Source: Saliniramus fredricksonii (GTDB taxonomy: Bacteria > Pseudomonadota > Alphaproteobacteria > Rhizobiales > Beijerinckiaceae). From it: a DNA stretch of 64,000 nucleotides. Shown in pieces: positions 9,360 through 18,686 of this stretch. A program made the translations under genes and the position numbers. Each line of letters begins with the position of its first letter. The stretch's first letter is position 1. The notes below the pieces were generated by a model, which saw only the letters and a list, made by a program, of their open reading frames with translations, did no database searches and had not been told where the DNA came from. The stretch spans positions 992,001-1,056,000 of the forward strand of contig NZ_FMBM01000001.1 in assembly GCF_900094735.1 (NCBI RefSeq). The letters are read 5' to 3'.

Positions 9360-10661
9360 ATGCGCATCACGATGATCGGTTCGGGTTATGTCGGACTCGT
9401 TTCAGGTGCCTGTTTCGCCGATTTCGGGCATGAAGTGGTCTGTGTCGACAAGGATGAGCGCAAGATTGCCATGCTGCAGGCGGGCGAGATGCCGATCTAC
9501 GAGCCGGGGCTCGCGGAGCTCGTGGCACGCAATGTCGCCCAGAAACGGCTTTCCTTCACCACCGAACTCGCGCCCGCCGTGGCGCAGGCCGAAGCGGTCT
9601 TCATCGGCGTGGGCACGCCCTCGCGCCGGGGCGACGGCCATGCCGATCTGACCTATGTCTACGCCGCCGCCCGCGAGATCGCCCATGCGATGGAGGGTTT
9701 TACGGTGATCGTGACCAAATCCACCGTACCCGTCGGCACCGGCGACGAGGTCGAGCGCATCATCCGCGAGGAGCGTCCGGATGCGGATTTCGCGGTGGTC
9801 TCCAACCCGGAATTCCTGCGTGAAGGCGCCGCGATCAGCGATTTCAAGCGGCCCGACCGCATCGTCATCGGCATCGAGGATGAGCGCGCCCGCGAACCAA
9901 TGATCCAGGCCTATCGCCCGCTGCATCTCAACCATTCGCCGATGCTCTTCACCGGGCGGCGCACGGCCGAGCTGACGAAATATGCCGGCAACGCCTTTCT
10001 CGCCACCAAGATCACCTTCATCAACGAGATCGCGGATCTGTGCGAGAAGGTCGGCGCGAATGTCCAGGATGTCGCCCGCGGCATCGGCCTCGATAACCGC
10101 ATCGGCTCGAAATTCCTGCATGCCGGTCCCGGCTTCGGCGGTTCCTGCTTCCCCAAGGATACGCTGGCCCTGATCAAGACCGCGCAGGACAATGACGCGC
10201 CGATCCGCATCGTCGAGACGGTCGCGGCGGTCAACGATACGCGCAAACGCGCCATGGGCCGCAAGGTCGTCAAGGCCTGCGGCGGCGACGTCCACGGCAA
10301 GCGTATTGCCATTCTCGGCCTGACCTTCAAGCCCAATACCGACGACATGCGCGATTCGCCCGCCATCGCCATCATCCGCACGCTTCAGGATATGGGCGCA
10401 CGGGTGACGGCCTACGATCCTGAAGGGATCGAACAGGCAAGACAGGTGCTTGATGATGTCACTTACGCCGACGATCCCTATTCCTGCACCGAGGGCGCCG
10501 ATGCGCTCGTCATCGTCACCGAATGGGACGCCTTCCGTGCCCTCGATCTCGGGCGCATGAAGGCGCTCATGAAGGCGCCGGTCCTGGTCGATCTGCGCAA
10601 TATCTACCGCGCCGACGACGTCGCGGCGCTCGGTTTCAGCTATACGAGCGTGGGAAGATGA
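9360..10661 (+). CDS. ugd: UDP-glucose 6-dehydrogenase
   Basis: 433 residues, normal for the family. It oxidises UDP-glucose to UDP-glucuronate with two NAD+, in the cytoplasm. The N-terminus MRITMIGSGYVGLVSGACFA is the Rossmann NAD site. The central helix region contains the substrate-binding ELTKYAGNAFLATKITFINE, and GPGFGGSCFPKDTLAL carries the catalytic Cys. The C-terminal UDP-binding domain (LGLTFKPNTDDMRDSPA) is intact. It starts a three-gene run with two glycosyltransferases on the same strand, so UDP-glucuronate probably feeds an exopolysaccharide or capsule. It may be horizontally acquired, being surrounded by insertion sequences. Confidence 0.95.
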   Translation: MRITMIGSGYVGLVSGACFADFGHEVVCVDKDERKIAMLQAGEMPIYEPGLAELVARNVAQKRLSFTTELAPAVAQAEAVFIGVGTPSRRGDGHADLTYVYAAAREIAHAMEGFTVIVTKSTVPVGTGDEVERIIREERPDADFAVVSNPEFLREGAAISDFKRPDRIVIGIEDERAREPMIQAYRPLHLNHSPMLFTGRRTAELTKYAGNAFLATKITFINEIADLCEKVGANVQDVARGIGLDNRIGSKFLHAGPGFGGSCFPKDTLALIKTAQDNDAPIRIVETVAAVNDTRKRAMGRKVVKACGGDVHGKRIAILGLTFKPNTDDMRDSPAIAIIRTLQDMGARVTAYDPEGIEQARQVLDDVTYADDPYSCTEGADALVIVTEWDAFRALDLGRMKALMKAPVLVDLRNIYRADDVAALGFSYTSVGR

Positions 10662-10733
10662 TGCGTATCAAGCGGATCATCGGCTTGCAGGGACGCAGGA
10701 CGTATTCGGATTGTGTAACCATGAACCGGCGAC

Positions 10734-11858
10734 ATGACGACTGACGCAGCTCACCACATCGCTGTCCTCGTACCCTCGTTGCGCGGTGGCGGGGCGGAGC
10801 GCGTGGCTGTGGACTTGTCGAATCACTTCGCCATGTGCGGCGCGCGTGTGGATCTGCTCCTAGTCAGGAACGAAGGTCCGTATGCCGGCGCGTTGCGCAA
10901 AGAAGTCAACATCGTGGATTTCGACAAAGACCGGGCTACGCGCTGTTTGCTCCCTCTCCGCCGCTATCTGCGCGCAGAACGTCCTCAGGTGATGCTCTCC
11001 TTCCTCAACCACATCAATATCCTCGCGGTCATCGCGAAGCGGCTGTCGCGCGTGGATACGCGCCTCATCGTCAGCGAGCGCAACAGCCTCGTGCGCTTCC
11101 GCGAAGGCGGTCTCAACCGGGTCCTGCGAAGCCTCACGGCGCTTTTCTACCCGATGGCTGACGGTATTGTCGCCGTTTCACAGGAGATGAAACTGGAACT
11201 CAGCCGGGATCTGGGCCTGCCGGACAAACGAATCGTCGCTATACCGAACCCGGTGGATACCGAGATGATTGCCGGGTTGTCGCGCCACGTGCCCTCGCAT
11301 CCCTGGCTTCATGATCGGGAGAAACCCGTTATACTCGCGATGGGAAGGCTCGTCGCGCAGAAGAACTTTCCGGTCCTGCTGCGGGCATTCCATCGCGTTT
11401 GGCGGTCTCACGGGGCGAAACTGCTGGTTCTTGGCGAAGGGCCGCTAAGGGCGAAACTCGAGAGCCAGGTGGTGGATCTGGGCATCCGTGATCATGTCGA
11501 TCTGGTAGGCTTTCAGGACAATCCATTCGGCTGGATGGCAGCTTCCGACGTTTTCGTATCTGCTTCGCGATATGAAGGATTTCCAAATGCACTCGTCCAG
11601 GCCATGGCATGCGGGTTGCCGGTCGTTAGTACCGACTGCCCTACAGGCCCCCGTGAAATCCTTGAGGATGGGCGTTGGGGTCGGCTCGTTCCGGTCAATG
11701 ACGCCGAGGCGCTCGCCAGCGCCATTATCAAAACTCTCGACGATCCCACCCCACCGGATGTTCGCACTCGTGTCAAAGCGTATCAGCCGGATCAAATTTT
11801 CAGGCAATACGCACAGATTTTGCAAATTCCCGATGAGCAGCTGAGATACACTGCATGA
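10734..11858 (+). CDS. Glycosyltransferase, GT4 type
   Basis: 374 residues. The N-terminal acceptor domain opens with IAVLVPSLRGGGAERVAVDL, the GGAE glycine loop typical of retaining GT4 enzymes. The C-terminal donor-binding half has PVILAMGRLVAQKNFPVLLRA, LLVLGEGPLR and the E-x7-E motif in SASRYEGFPNALVQAMACGLPVV, followed by GPREI. It probably transfers a sugar from a nucleotide donor to a lipid-linked or growing glycan at the inner face of the membrane. It begins 72 bases after ugd and its stop abuts the next glycosyltransferase, so the three are likely co-transcribed. The specific sugar cannot be told from sequence. Confidence 0.88.
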   Translation: MTTDAAHHIAVLVPSLRGGGAERVAVDLSNHFAMCGARVDLLLVRNEGPYAGALRKEVNIVDFDKDRATRCLLPLRRYLRAERPQVMLSFLNHINILAVIAKRLSRVDTRLIVSERNSLVRFREGGLNRVLRSLTALFYPMADGIVAVSQEMKLELSRDLGLPDKRIVAIPNPVDTEMIAGLSRHVPSHPWLHDREKPVILAMGRLVAQKNFPVLLRAFHRVWRSHGAKLLVLGEGPLRAKLESQVVDLGIRDHVDLVGFQDNPFGWMAASDVFVSASRYEGFPNALVQAMACGLPVVSTDCPTGPREILEDGRWGRLVPVNDAEALASAIIKTLDDPTPPDVRTRVKAYQPDQIFRQYAQILQIPDEQLRYTA

Positions 11859-13010
11859 TTGGGTGACGCTTTGAATATCCTCCACATCATAAGTAGCCTG
11901 GATGACGGCGGTGCAGAAGGCACATTATACCGCCTCTGCACGCACGATCTCGACAACACGCACGTGGTTGTGTCATTAATGGATCTTGGCAAATACGGCC
12001 CCCTGCTGACGCAGGCCGGCATCTCCGTGATCAGCCTTGATATGCCGCGCGGGCGAATGAATGTAGCTGGATTGCGTAGGCTCTGGCAATGCATCCGGGA
12101 TAGGCGCCCCGATGTGGTCCAAACTTGGATGTATCATTCTGATCTCATCGGCGGTGTTATCGCCCGTATCGCCGGATGCCGGCATGTTTTCTGGGGCATT
12201 CGCCACACGCAACTGATTCCCGGCGAAAGTGCGCGCGCAACGATATGGGTCGCACGTCTATGCGCCAAGCTCTCGCGCATCGTACCCGAGCGGATTATCT
12301 GCTGTGCCGAGACAGCTCTGGAGGTGCATGGCGCACTTGGCTACGATCGCGAGCGGATGCACATCATAGCCAACGGCTATGATGTCTCGCGCTTCGCGCC
12401 CAACCCTGTCGCCGCCAGATCGGTGCGAGCCGAACTGGGTCTCGCGGAAGGGGAGCTTCTGATCGGCCATGTTGCGCGGTATAACCCGCAGAAGGACCAC
12501 GAGACGCTTCTCGTTGCGCTCGCCCAATTACGGAAAGAGGAACGCTGCCCGAGTTGCCTGCTAGTGGGCACCGGCATTGATCAGAATAACCCCTCCCTCA
12601 TTGCGCGCATTGAAGAATTGGGTTTGACAGACCGCATACACCTCCTCGGGCGGCGCGAGGATATTCCGGCCATCATGAATGCGATTGACGTTCATGTAAT
12701 GTCGTCGTCGTTCGGCGAAGCCTTTCCGAATGTGCTCGCGGAAGCAATGGCCTGCAAGACGCCTTGTGTCGCAACGGATGTCGGCGATGCCGCTGCAATT
12801 CTGGGCGATACCGGCCTGATTGTGCCTTCCCGCGAACCTATAGCCTTGGCAAGGGCGATCGCGCAACTCCTGGACGAACACGGTTCTACCGCTTGGGAAT
12901 CGCGGTGCGCTGCTGCACGGCAGCGTATTGCTACCTCATTCTCGATAGATGCAATGGTCACGGCTTATGATTCCGCTTGGCGCAAGACCAAACCCGCCCT
13001 GAGCGACTAG
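11859..13010 (+). CDS. Glycosyltransferase, GT4 type
   Basis: 383 residues if read from the TTG at 11859, immediately after the previous stop. A TTG at 11871 (then NILHIISSLDDGGAEGTLYR) is the more natural family start. Acceptor-domain features are SLDDGGAEGTLYRL and VQTWMYHSDLIGGVIAR. Donor-domain features are IGHVARYNPQKDHETLLVAL, IHLLGRREDIPAIMNAIDV and SSFGEAFPNVLAEAMACKTPCVATDVGD with the E-x7-E signature. It is a second, different GT4 enzyme for the same glycan as ugd and the gene before it. There is no polymerase or flippase of the usual Wzx/Wzy kind in the window. Confidence 0.88.
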   Translation: MGDALNILHIISSLDDGGAEGTLYRLCTHDLDNTHVVVSLMDLGKYGPLLTQAGISVISLDMPRGRMNVAGLRRLWQCIRDRRPDVVQTWMYHSDLIGGVIARIAGCRHVFWGIRHTQLIPGESARATIWVARLCAKLSRIVPERIICCAETALEVHGALGYDRERMHIIANGYDVSRFAPNPVAARSVRAELGLAEGELLIGHVARYNPQKDHETLLVALAQLRKEERCPSCLLVGTGIDQNNPSLIARIEELGLTDRIHLLGRREDIPAIMNAIDVHVMSSSFGEAFPNVLAEAMACKTPCVATDVGDAAAILGDTGLIVPSREPIALARAIAQLLDEHGSTAWESRCAAARQRIATSFSIDAMVTAYDSAWRKTKPALSD

Positions 13011-13021
13011 TACTACAGTTG

Positions 13022-13155
13022 GTGCGCCGGGAGACCGGCAAGGAGTAGACGGTGGAAGTCCGTTACGATGAAGGAATAGCGAGCCACATCGGCCCCGAGC
13101 CGTGCGCAGGCCTCCGCGAGGATGTCAGCGAAGCGTCGGGGGATGTCCCGGTCGC
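13022..13155 (+). mobile_element. Probable 5' fragment of a group II intron
   Basis: Starting 12 bases after the glycosyltransferase stop codon, the sequence opens with GTGCG, the conserved 5' boundary of bacterial group II introns. It continues with short complementary blocks (gccgg/ccggc), 'ggtggaagtcc' and 'agcgagccac', in the style of intron domain I. No reverse transcriptase gene follows; the sequence gives way to an IS256-like element near 13155. I recognise this from its general look only, so confidence is moderate. A covariance-model search would settle it. Confidence 0.4.
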
Positions 13156-13237
13156 TGTTGAATTTTTGAAGTTGGCGGCGTTGCCCGCCTTGAGCGGTTA
13201 AGCTCGGGGTGTCGAATCCTTTCAGGAGAGCAACGCC

Positions 13238-13972
13238 ATGAAGAAAGATAGCACATTGCCGGCGGCTCCGGTTGCCGGAGCTGTGGATGAAGCCCTGACG
13301 GAAGTTCAGCAGAGCTTCGAGAGACTGTGTCTTGCCGCCGGCATCAAGGCGCTGGGCGCCATGATGGAGGCCGACGTTGAAGCGGCCTGCGGTCCGCGTC
13401 ACGAGCGGGTGGAGAAGCGCACGGCCAATCGCTGGGGATCGACCCGTGGCGCAATCGGGTTCCACGGCGGGAAGGTCGGCGTCGAGCGCCCTCGGGTCCG
13501 TGGCGTCGATGGTCGTGGGGTGGCGCTCCCGAGCTGGGATCGTGCGACATCGGAGGACTGGCTCGGTCGTTGGGCGATGAACCTGATGCTGATCAACGTC
13601 TCGACGCGGCGTTTTGGCCGTGCGGTTCGCCTGCCGGAGGGCGATGTGCCGGCGGGGCATGGCAGCGGCGTATCGAAATCCGCAGCGTCGCGGCGCTTCG
13701 TGGCCCTCTCCTCGGAGAAACTCGACGCGTTCATGAACGCTGATTTATCCGAACTGGATCTTCTGGTCATCCAGATCGACGGACTGCATGTCAGCACAGA
13801 CCTCGTGCTGCTCGCCGCCATCGGCATCGACGCCAATGGCGACAAGCATCCGCTCGCTCTCGTCGAGGGTGCGACGGAGAACACCGCGACCGTCCAGGCG
13901 CTGCTGGATAACCTCGTCGAGCGAGGGCTCGATCCCGCCGTCGCACGGCTGTTGATTTCCGTCGAGAAGTGA
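13238..13972 (+). pseudogene. IS256-family transposase, C-terminally truncated
   Basis: Starts at ATG 13238 after CAGGAGAG and encodes 244 residues: MKKDSTLPAAPVAGAVDEAL, then MMEADVEAACGPRHERVEKR, INVSTRRFGRAVRLPEGD and IQIDGLHVSTDLVLLAAIGI with the first catalytic Asp. It ends at SVEK with the last third missing, including the second Asp, the CxxH segment and the catalytic Glu. The break at about 13965 is followed by unrelated sequence and the IS21 remnant, so a deletion or later insertion removed the 3' end. Confidence 0.8.
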
Positions 13973-14497
13973 GCCGGTATTTCCATCGAGAGTTGACCCG
14001 GTTTAAGGTTATGTTCTGAGGGTCAGACGGGCGTCAAGTTATGGTTCGGCTCCTTCCCATTTCGGGCTGCGGCTGCTGAGCTTGTTTTGAAGCGGAAGCT
14101 GTCGTTGCCGGTTTCGAGGATGTGGCAGCGGTGTGTCAGGCGATCGAGCAGGGCGGTCGTCATTTTGGCGTCGAGGAAGACCGTCGCCCATTCGCTGAAG
14201 CCGAGATTTGTCATGATCACGATGCTTGTGCGCTCATGGAGTTTGCTCAGGAGATGGAAGAGCATCGCGCCGCCGGAGGCGCTGAACGGCAGGTAGCCGA
14301 GTTCGTCGAGGATCACGAGATCAAGGCGGGTGAGGCTTTCGGCGATCTGACCGGCCTTGCCCTTTGCCTTTTCCTGTTCGAGGGCATTGACGAGCTCGAT
14401 GGTCGAGAAGAAGCGGACCTTTCGCCGGTGATGCTCGATGGCCTGGATGCCAAGGGCCGTCGCGACATGATCTTGTACCGAGAGCCAAGCAGTTTTT

Positions 14498-15835
14498 TCA
14501 CGCTCCGGCTCTCGGCGCCCGGCTGGCTCGCCGCGATGCGCGCAACCCGTTCGGAACGTGGTACCGCTCGGCGATGATGGCCTTTGCATCCGCCACGGAT
14601 ATCTCGAGGCCGTCGACGTCGCGCAGGACATAGGGGCGGCCATCGCGAAGCACGCTGTAGATCCTGTTCGCGAGGCGATTGGCAACGGCGCATAGAGCTT
14701 GTTTGTGATGATGCCCCTTGGTGGTCATCAGGCGCCAATATGTCTCGGCGAGCTTTGGGTCGATCTTTCGAGCCGTGTCGGCGGCGAGCATGAGCGCGCG
14801 CTTGATGCGATCGTTCCCACTCGCCGTGATCTTCTGCCCGGGACGCTCTGCACCGCCGCTGTCAGCTCGTCGGGGAAAGAGACCGCAGAAGCCCCGTAGG
14901 TGGCGCTCCGATCGGAACCTCCCGGCATCGTGGATGACGCCGGCGAGAACGGGCGCGAGGCGCTGGCCGACGCCGGGGATGGTGCGCAGGACATCGTCTG
15001 GCTGCAGCTCGGAATACAGCCTCTCGATGCGTCTCTCAAGAGTGCCGAGCAGCTCAATCTTGCGCAGCACCAACTCGATTTCCACAGCGACCTCCATCTG
15101 CAACTCGACGAAGTCGACGTGGTGGCGGTGCAGCTTGCGAGCCTGTCTGGCGGCGTCTCGGATTCCGTCGACGAGCGCATCGACGAAGGGGCCGGAGTGC
15201 GGTTGATTGCCACTCGCGTGCTCGGCGATGAAGCGAGCGAGGGTACTCTTACGGGCGCGGAGCACCCGATCCGGGTCGAGCCAGTGCTGGAGTACGGCCA
15301 GCGAAAGGCGGGTACGCAGGTCGGGGAGCACACGCTCGAGAACGGGAGAGGCCCACCGGACGAGATCCATGAGCCGGCGCTTGCTGGCGGCCACCTCATC
15401 CTGAAGCCGACCGCGCTGCTTTGTGAGCCGTTGCAGGGCATGGCTTTTCGGCGACGGCACATGAACAGGGTCGAGCCGAGGGCCGCCGAAGGAGGGGATG
15501 GCGGCGAGCACGTGTGCGTCGGCGAGATCAGTCTTGGCGTGCTCGGAAAGATACCGCCGCAGCGCCTTCACCCTCTTGCCCTTCACGCGGGCGACCTCGA
15601 CGCCGGCGTCGCCCAGGCGGTGGGCGACGGGGAACCAGCTCATCCCTGTCGGCTCCATGATCGCCTGCACGGCGGTGCCGGTATGCACGTCCGCCGATAC
15701 GGAGGCGACGAATGCATCAAGCGAGGGCGCGTCGTGGCGGAAGCGGATAGGCCGGCCGACGGGCTTTCCATTTTCGAAGATTTGGGCGACATGGTCGCCA
15801 CGGATCGCAAGGTCTATTCCGACGGTTCTATGCAT
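14498..15835 (-). CDS. IS110-family transposase (DEDD recombinase)
   Basis: 445 residues, full length. The N-terminal RuvC-like DEDD domain contains [15 protein letters not shown] (first Asp), IMEPTGMSW (Glu) and [12 protein letters not shown] (Asp pair). A coiled middle region follows. The C-terminal Transposase_20 domain has [32 protein letters not shown] and [18 protein letters not shown], with the conserved serine in the SGN segment. The protein is preceded by a long non-coding end, the arrangement of the IS110 group, in which a structured bridge RNA directs target choice. It appears intact. Confidence 0.92.
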   Translation of the reverse strand: MHRTVGIDLAIRGDHVAQIFENGKPVGRPIRFRHDAPSLDAFVASVSADVHTGTAVQAIMEPTGMSWFPVAHRLGDAGVEVARVKGKRVKALRRYLSEHAKTDLADAHVLAAIPSFGGPRLDPVHVPSPKSHALQRLTKQRGRLQDEVAASKRRLMDLVRWASPVLERVLPDLRTRLSLAVLQHWLDPDRVLRARKSTLARFIAEHASGNQPHSGPFVDALVDGIRDAARQARKLHRHHVDFVELQMEVAVEIELVLRKIELLGTLERRIERLYSELQPDDVLRTIPGVGQRLAPVLAGVIHDAGRFRSERHLRGFCGLFPRRADSGGAERPGQKITASGNDRIKRALMLAADTARKIDPKLAETYWRLMTTKGHHHKQALCAVANRLANRIYSVLRDGRPYVLRDVDGLEISVADAKAIIAERYHVPNGLRASRRASRAPRAGA

Positions 15836-16153
15836 CTTGTTCAGGGCTCCCTAGTTTGGAACCGATCGCCGCCGGCACAGTCAGGTGGGTCATTCGTGGC
15901 AGCGCCCGCGAAGGCGCTCAACAATCGTGTTACACTTGCCCGTCGGCGCGGCTGGGTCGGGCTGACTGCGTCACGGTCACGAGACGATCGGAGGATCTCT
16001 CAGGGTCTTCGAGCCCGAACCGGCCTGGTTCGCGTCGACACCGTGCCCGGTTCCCGGCATGCCGGGAACCGGGCCTGATCCTCGATCACGTTGTCAGGGC
16101 ACTTATCCCAATCGTTTTCCCCGTGGCATCAGACCCGGCTCGCTATGGATACC
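15836..16153 (-). ncRNA. Candidate IS110 bridge-RNA region
   Basis: The 318 bases between the transposase start and the element border carry no gene and contain strong self-complementarity, including the perfect 30-nt palindrome at 16045-16074. In IS110-group elements the bridge RNA, with its target-binding and donor-binding loops, is transcribed from this 5' non-coding end. Assignment here rests on position and structure only; the loops were not resolved. Confidence 0.45.
16045..16074. repeat. Perfect 30-nt palindrome in the IS110 non-coding end
   Basis: Bases 16045-16059 are exactly complementary to 16060-16074 (centre cggcatgccg), with no mismatch. As RNA it would form a very stable GC-rich hairpin; as DNA it could be a protein-binding dyad. 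It lies about 80 bases inside the IS110 border. Confidence 0.85.
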
Positions 16154-16492
16154 TGGGTTTTTCCTGTTCCTGGGCCTCCGATCAGAACGACGTTCTGGGC
16201 CCCATCGAGGAACTCACACCGGTGAAGCTGACGCACTGTTGCCTCGTTGATCTCGCTGGATGCGAAGTCGAAGCCGGAGAGGTCCTTGTAGGCAGGGAAG
16301 CGTGCGACCTTCAGATGATAGGCGATCGAGCGCACCTCACGCTCGGCCAGTTCGGCCTTGAGCAACTGGGACAGGATCGGCACGGCGGCGTCGAACGCCG
16401 GCGCGCCCTGTTCGATCAGATCGGTGACGGCCTGTGCCATGCCGTACATCTTGAGGCTGCGCAGCATGATGACGACGGCGCCGCTGGCAGGA

Positions 16493-17525
16493 TCATGACG
16501 CATGGCGGCCTTCGTCATTTTGGAGGCGCAGGCCGTCATAGCGCTCGACATTGGCTGTCGGCTCACGGCTCAGGATCAGCGCCTGCGGCGTGTCGATATC
16601 CGGGGTGCCGCTTGTCTTGCCGTCGATGAGGCGATGCAGCAGGTTCAGGACATGGGTCTTGGTCGGCACGCCCTCGGCCAGGGCGCGTTCTCATGGCGGT
16701 CAACACGGCCTCCTCATCGTGCTGCAGGACGAGCGCGAGAATATCGACCATCTCACGGTCTCCACCAGGACGGCGCAGCATCTGATCCTGCAACTGTCTG
16801 AATGCCATGGGCAATTCTGCGAAGGGTGCCCCGTTCCGCAGCGCCCCGGGCTTTCGCTGGATGACCGCGAGATAGTGTCGCCAGTCATAGATCGTGCGGG
16901 GCAGTTGCTTGTGGGAGCGATCGATGACGCGCGGATGCTCGCAAAGGATCTGCCCTTCGGCGGCCACCACCAACCGGTCGGGATAGATCCGCAGGCTGAC
17001 GGGGCGATTGGCGAATGACGCGGGAACGCTGTAGCGATTGTGCTCGAAGTTGATCAGACAGGTCGGCGAGACGCGCTTGCTCTGCTCGACGAAGCCGTCG
17101 AAGGCGGAGGGTAGCGGCATCAGCGCGGCCTGCTCCCCGGCCCAGACAGCAGCAATGGTGCCGGGCAGAGCCCCGTGCGGAATCTCGTGCCACAGCTCCA
17201 TGCAACGCTGTTCCAGCCAGGCGTTCAGCGCAGCCAGATCGGAGAAGTTCGGCATCGGCTGCCACAGGCGTGGTCGTGCATCCTGAGCGTTCTTCTCGAC
17301 CTGTCCCTTCTCCCAGCCCGAGGCGGGATTGCAGAATGCCGGTTCAAAGACCTAATGGCTCGTCATGGCCAGGAACCGGATGTTGACTTGGCGTTCCTTG
17401 CCGCGACCGACGCGATCGACTGCGGTGCGCATGTTGTCATAGATGCCGCGCCCCGGCACGCCGCCGAAAACGCGGAACCCGTGCCAATGGGCATCGAACA
17501 GCATCTCGTGGGTCTGAAGCAGATA
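16493..17525 (-). pseudogene. istA: IS21-family IstA transposase, 5'-truncated, with nonsense and frameshift lesions
   Basis: Reads from the IS630 border (17525) as THEMLFDAHWHGFRVFGGVP and GIYDNMRTAVDRVGRGKERQ. It meets an in-frame TAG near 17353 where Tyr is expected before VFEPAFCNPASGWEKGQVEK, then continues with MPNFSDLAALNAWLEQRCME and FEHNRYSVPASFANRPVSLR. A 1-bp shift near 16690 displaces the last 60 residues, which in the other frame end GKTSGTPDIDTPQALILSRE. The catalytic N-terminal half is gone, lost at the IS630 insertion or deletion point. Confidence 0.8.
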
Positions 17526-18686
17526 ATACCAATCCGCATTGAAATTGACTCGGGGGATTCCCTCCGAGGCGCAAATCAGATTCAAGGTGGCGAACGGAGG
17601 AGTTCGCCATGGCTGCTTTGCCCTTGCGGGATGATTTTGACGCGGAACGCTGCCGTGCGGCGGCGCGGCGCTCGAAGGATGGGGCGCAAACGCGCCGGCT
17701 TCTGTCTATCGCGGCTATCTATGAGGGATCGAGCCGGGCGGAGGCGGCCCGGCTCGGCGGCGTGACGGCGCAGATCGTCCGCGACTGGGTTGAGCGGTTC
17801 AACCGAGAGGGACCGGAGGGGCTCGTCGACCGCAAGGCGCCGGGCAAGGCTCCTCTGCTCGGCCCCGATCATCTGGCGGCCCTGGCACGGCGGGTGGACG
17901 AAGGACCGATCCCGTCCGTCCATGGCGTGGTGCGCTGGCGGATCGTCGATCTCGCGCAATGGCTCTACGAGGAGTTCCGCATCGCAGCGAGCGAGGACAC
18001 GGTGAGCCGGGCCCTGCGCAAGATGGGCTATCGCAAGCTCTCGGCGAGGCCGCGCCATCATGCGCAGGACACGCATACCATCGAGGATTTTAAAAAAGTT
18101 TCCCCGCCCGCCTGGACGAAATCGCCGCCCACCAGAGCCTCGCGCCCGATGACATAGAGGTCTGGTTCGCCGACGAGGCCCGCATCGGCCAGAAGAACAA
18201 GATCACCCGACGCTGGGCCAAGCGCGGAACCCGCCCCTCGGCGCCGCACGATCAGCGCACCGCCTCGACCTACATCTTCGGGGCGATCTGCCCGCAGGAG
18301 GGAAAAGGGGCGGCTCTCGTCCTGCCGCGCTGCGACACAAAAGCCATGAACCTTCATCTCGTGGAGATCGCCGCCGCAGTCGCCCCGGGCAAACACGCCA
18401 TCCTCATTCTCGATCAGGCCGGATGGCACATGGCCAAAGGCCTCGAGATCCCGCAAAACATCACCCTCCTGCCGCTGCCGCCAAAATCGCCCGAGTTGAA
18501 TCCGGTCGAAAACCTCTGGCAGTTCATGCGCGACAATCTCCTCTCCAACCGAGTCTTCGCCTCCTATGACCAACTCCTCGACCTGTGCTGCCAGGCCTGG
18601 AACGCCATCATCGACCAGCCATGGCGCATCATGGCCATCGGGCTGCGAGACTGGGCTCATCGGTTCTGATCATTGCGGGTTGGTAT
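17526..18686 (+). mobile_element. IS630-family insertion sequence
   Basis: The termini 17524-17542 (taataccaatccgcattga) and 18670-18688 are inverted repeats with two mismatches. The element is flanked by TA on both sides (17524-17525 and 18687-18688), the duplicated target dinucleotide of IS630/Tc1 elements. The two flanks belong to different genes: istA on the left and a serine recombinase on the right. DNA next to the element has therefore been deleted or rearranged since insertion. Confidence 0.8.
17609..18669 (+). CDS. IS630-family transposase, two overlapping frames
   Basis: The first frame (17609-18157) holds the N-terminal helix-turn-helix region: RRLLSIAAIYEGSSRAEAAR, QIVRDWVERFNREGPEGLVD and TVSRALRKMGYRKLSARPRH. 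At the six-A run 18092-18097 the reading must slip by -1 to continue into the DDE domain: VWFADEARIGQKNKITRRWA, ILILDQAGWHMAKG, and SPELNPVENLWQFMRDNL, ending at 18669. Many IS630 elements make their transposase by such a -1 frameshift on an A-rich tract, so this may be programmed rather than damage. All three DDE residues are present. Confidence 0.8.

Larger units (their letters stand above)
14470..16153 (-). mobile_element. IS110-family insertion sequence in istB
   Basis: Comparing the two istB halves places the element at 14470-16153 (1684 bp). The dinucleotide TG (CA on the coding strand) is present at both borders (14468-14469 and 16154-16155), fitting the core-dinucleotide exchange of IS110 recombinases. 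There are no terminal inverted repeats, as expected. The transposase lies close to the left border (28 bases) and leaves a 318-base non-coding end upstream of its start. Confidence 0.8.
14023..16503 (-). pseudogene. istB: IS21-family IstB ATPase, interrupted by an IS110 element
   Basis: The N-terminal part starts at ATG 16503 (MRHDPASGAVVIMLRSLKMY) and runs through AYKDLSGFDFASSEINEATV to the Walker A loop GGPGTGKT, where IS110 has inserted (16153). The C-terminal part resumes at 14469 ([20 protein letters not shown]) and includes Walker [21 protein letters not shown] and [20 protein letters not shown], ending at 14023. Joined, the two parts give a full-length IstB of about 260 residues. IstB is the AAA+ helper of the IS21 transposase. 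Its start overlaps the istA 3' end, as usual. Confidence 0.85.
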
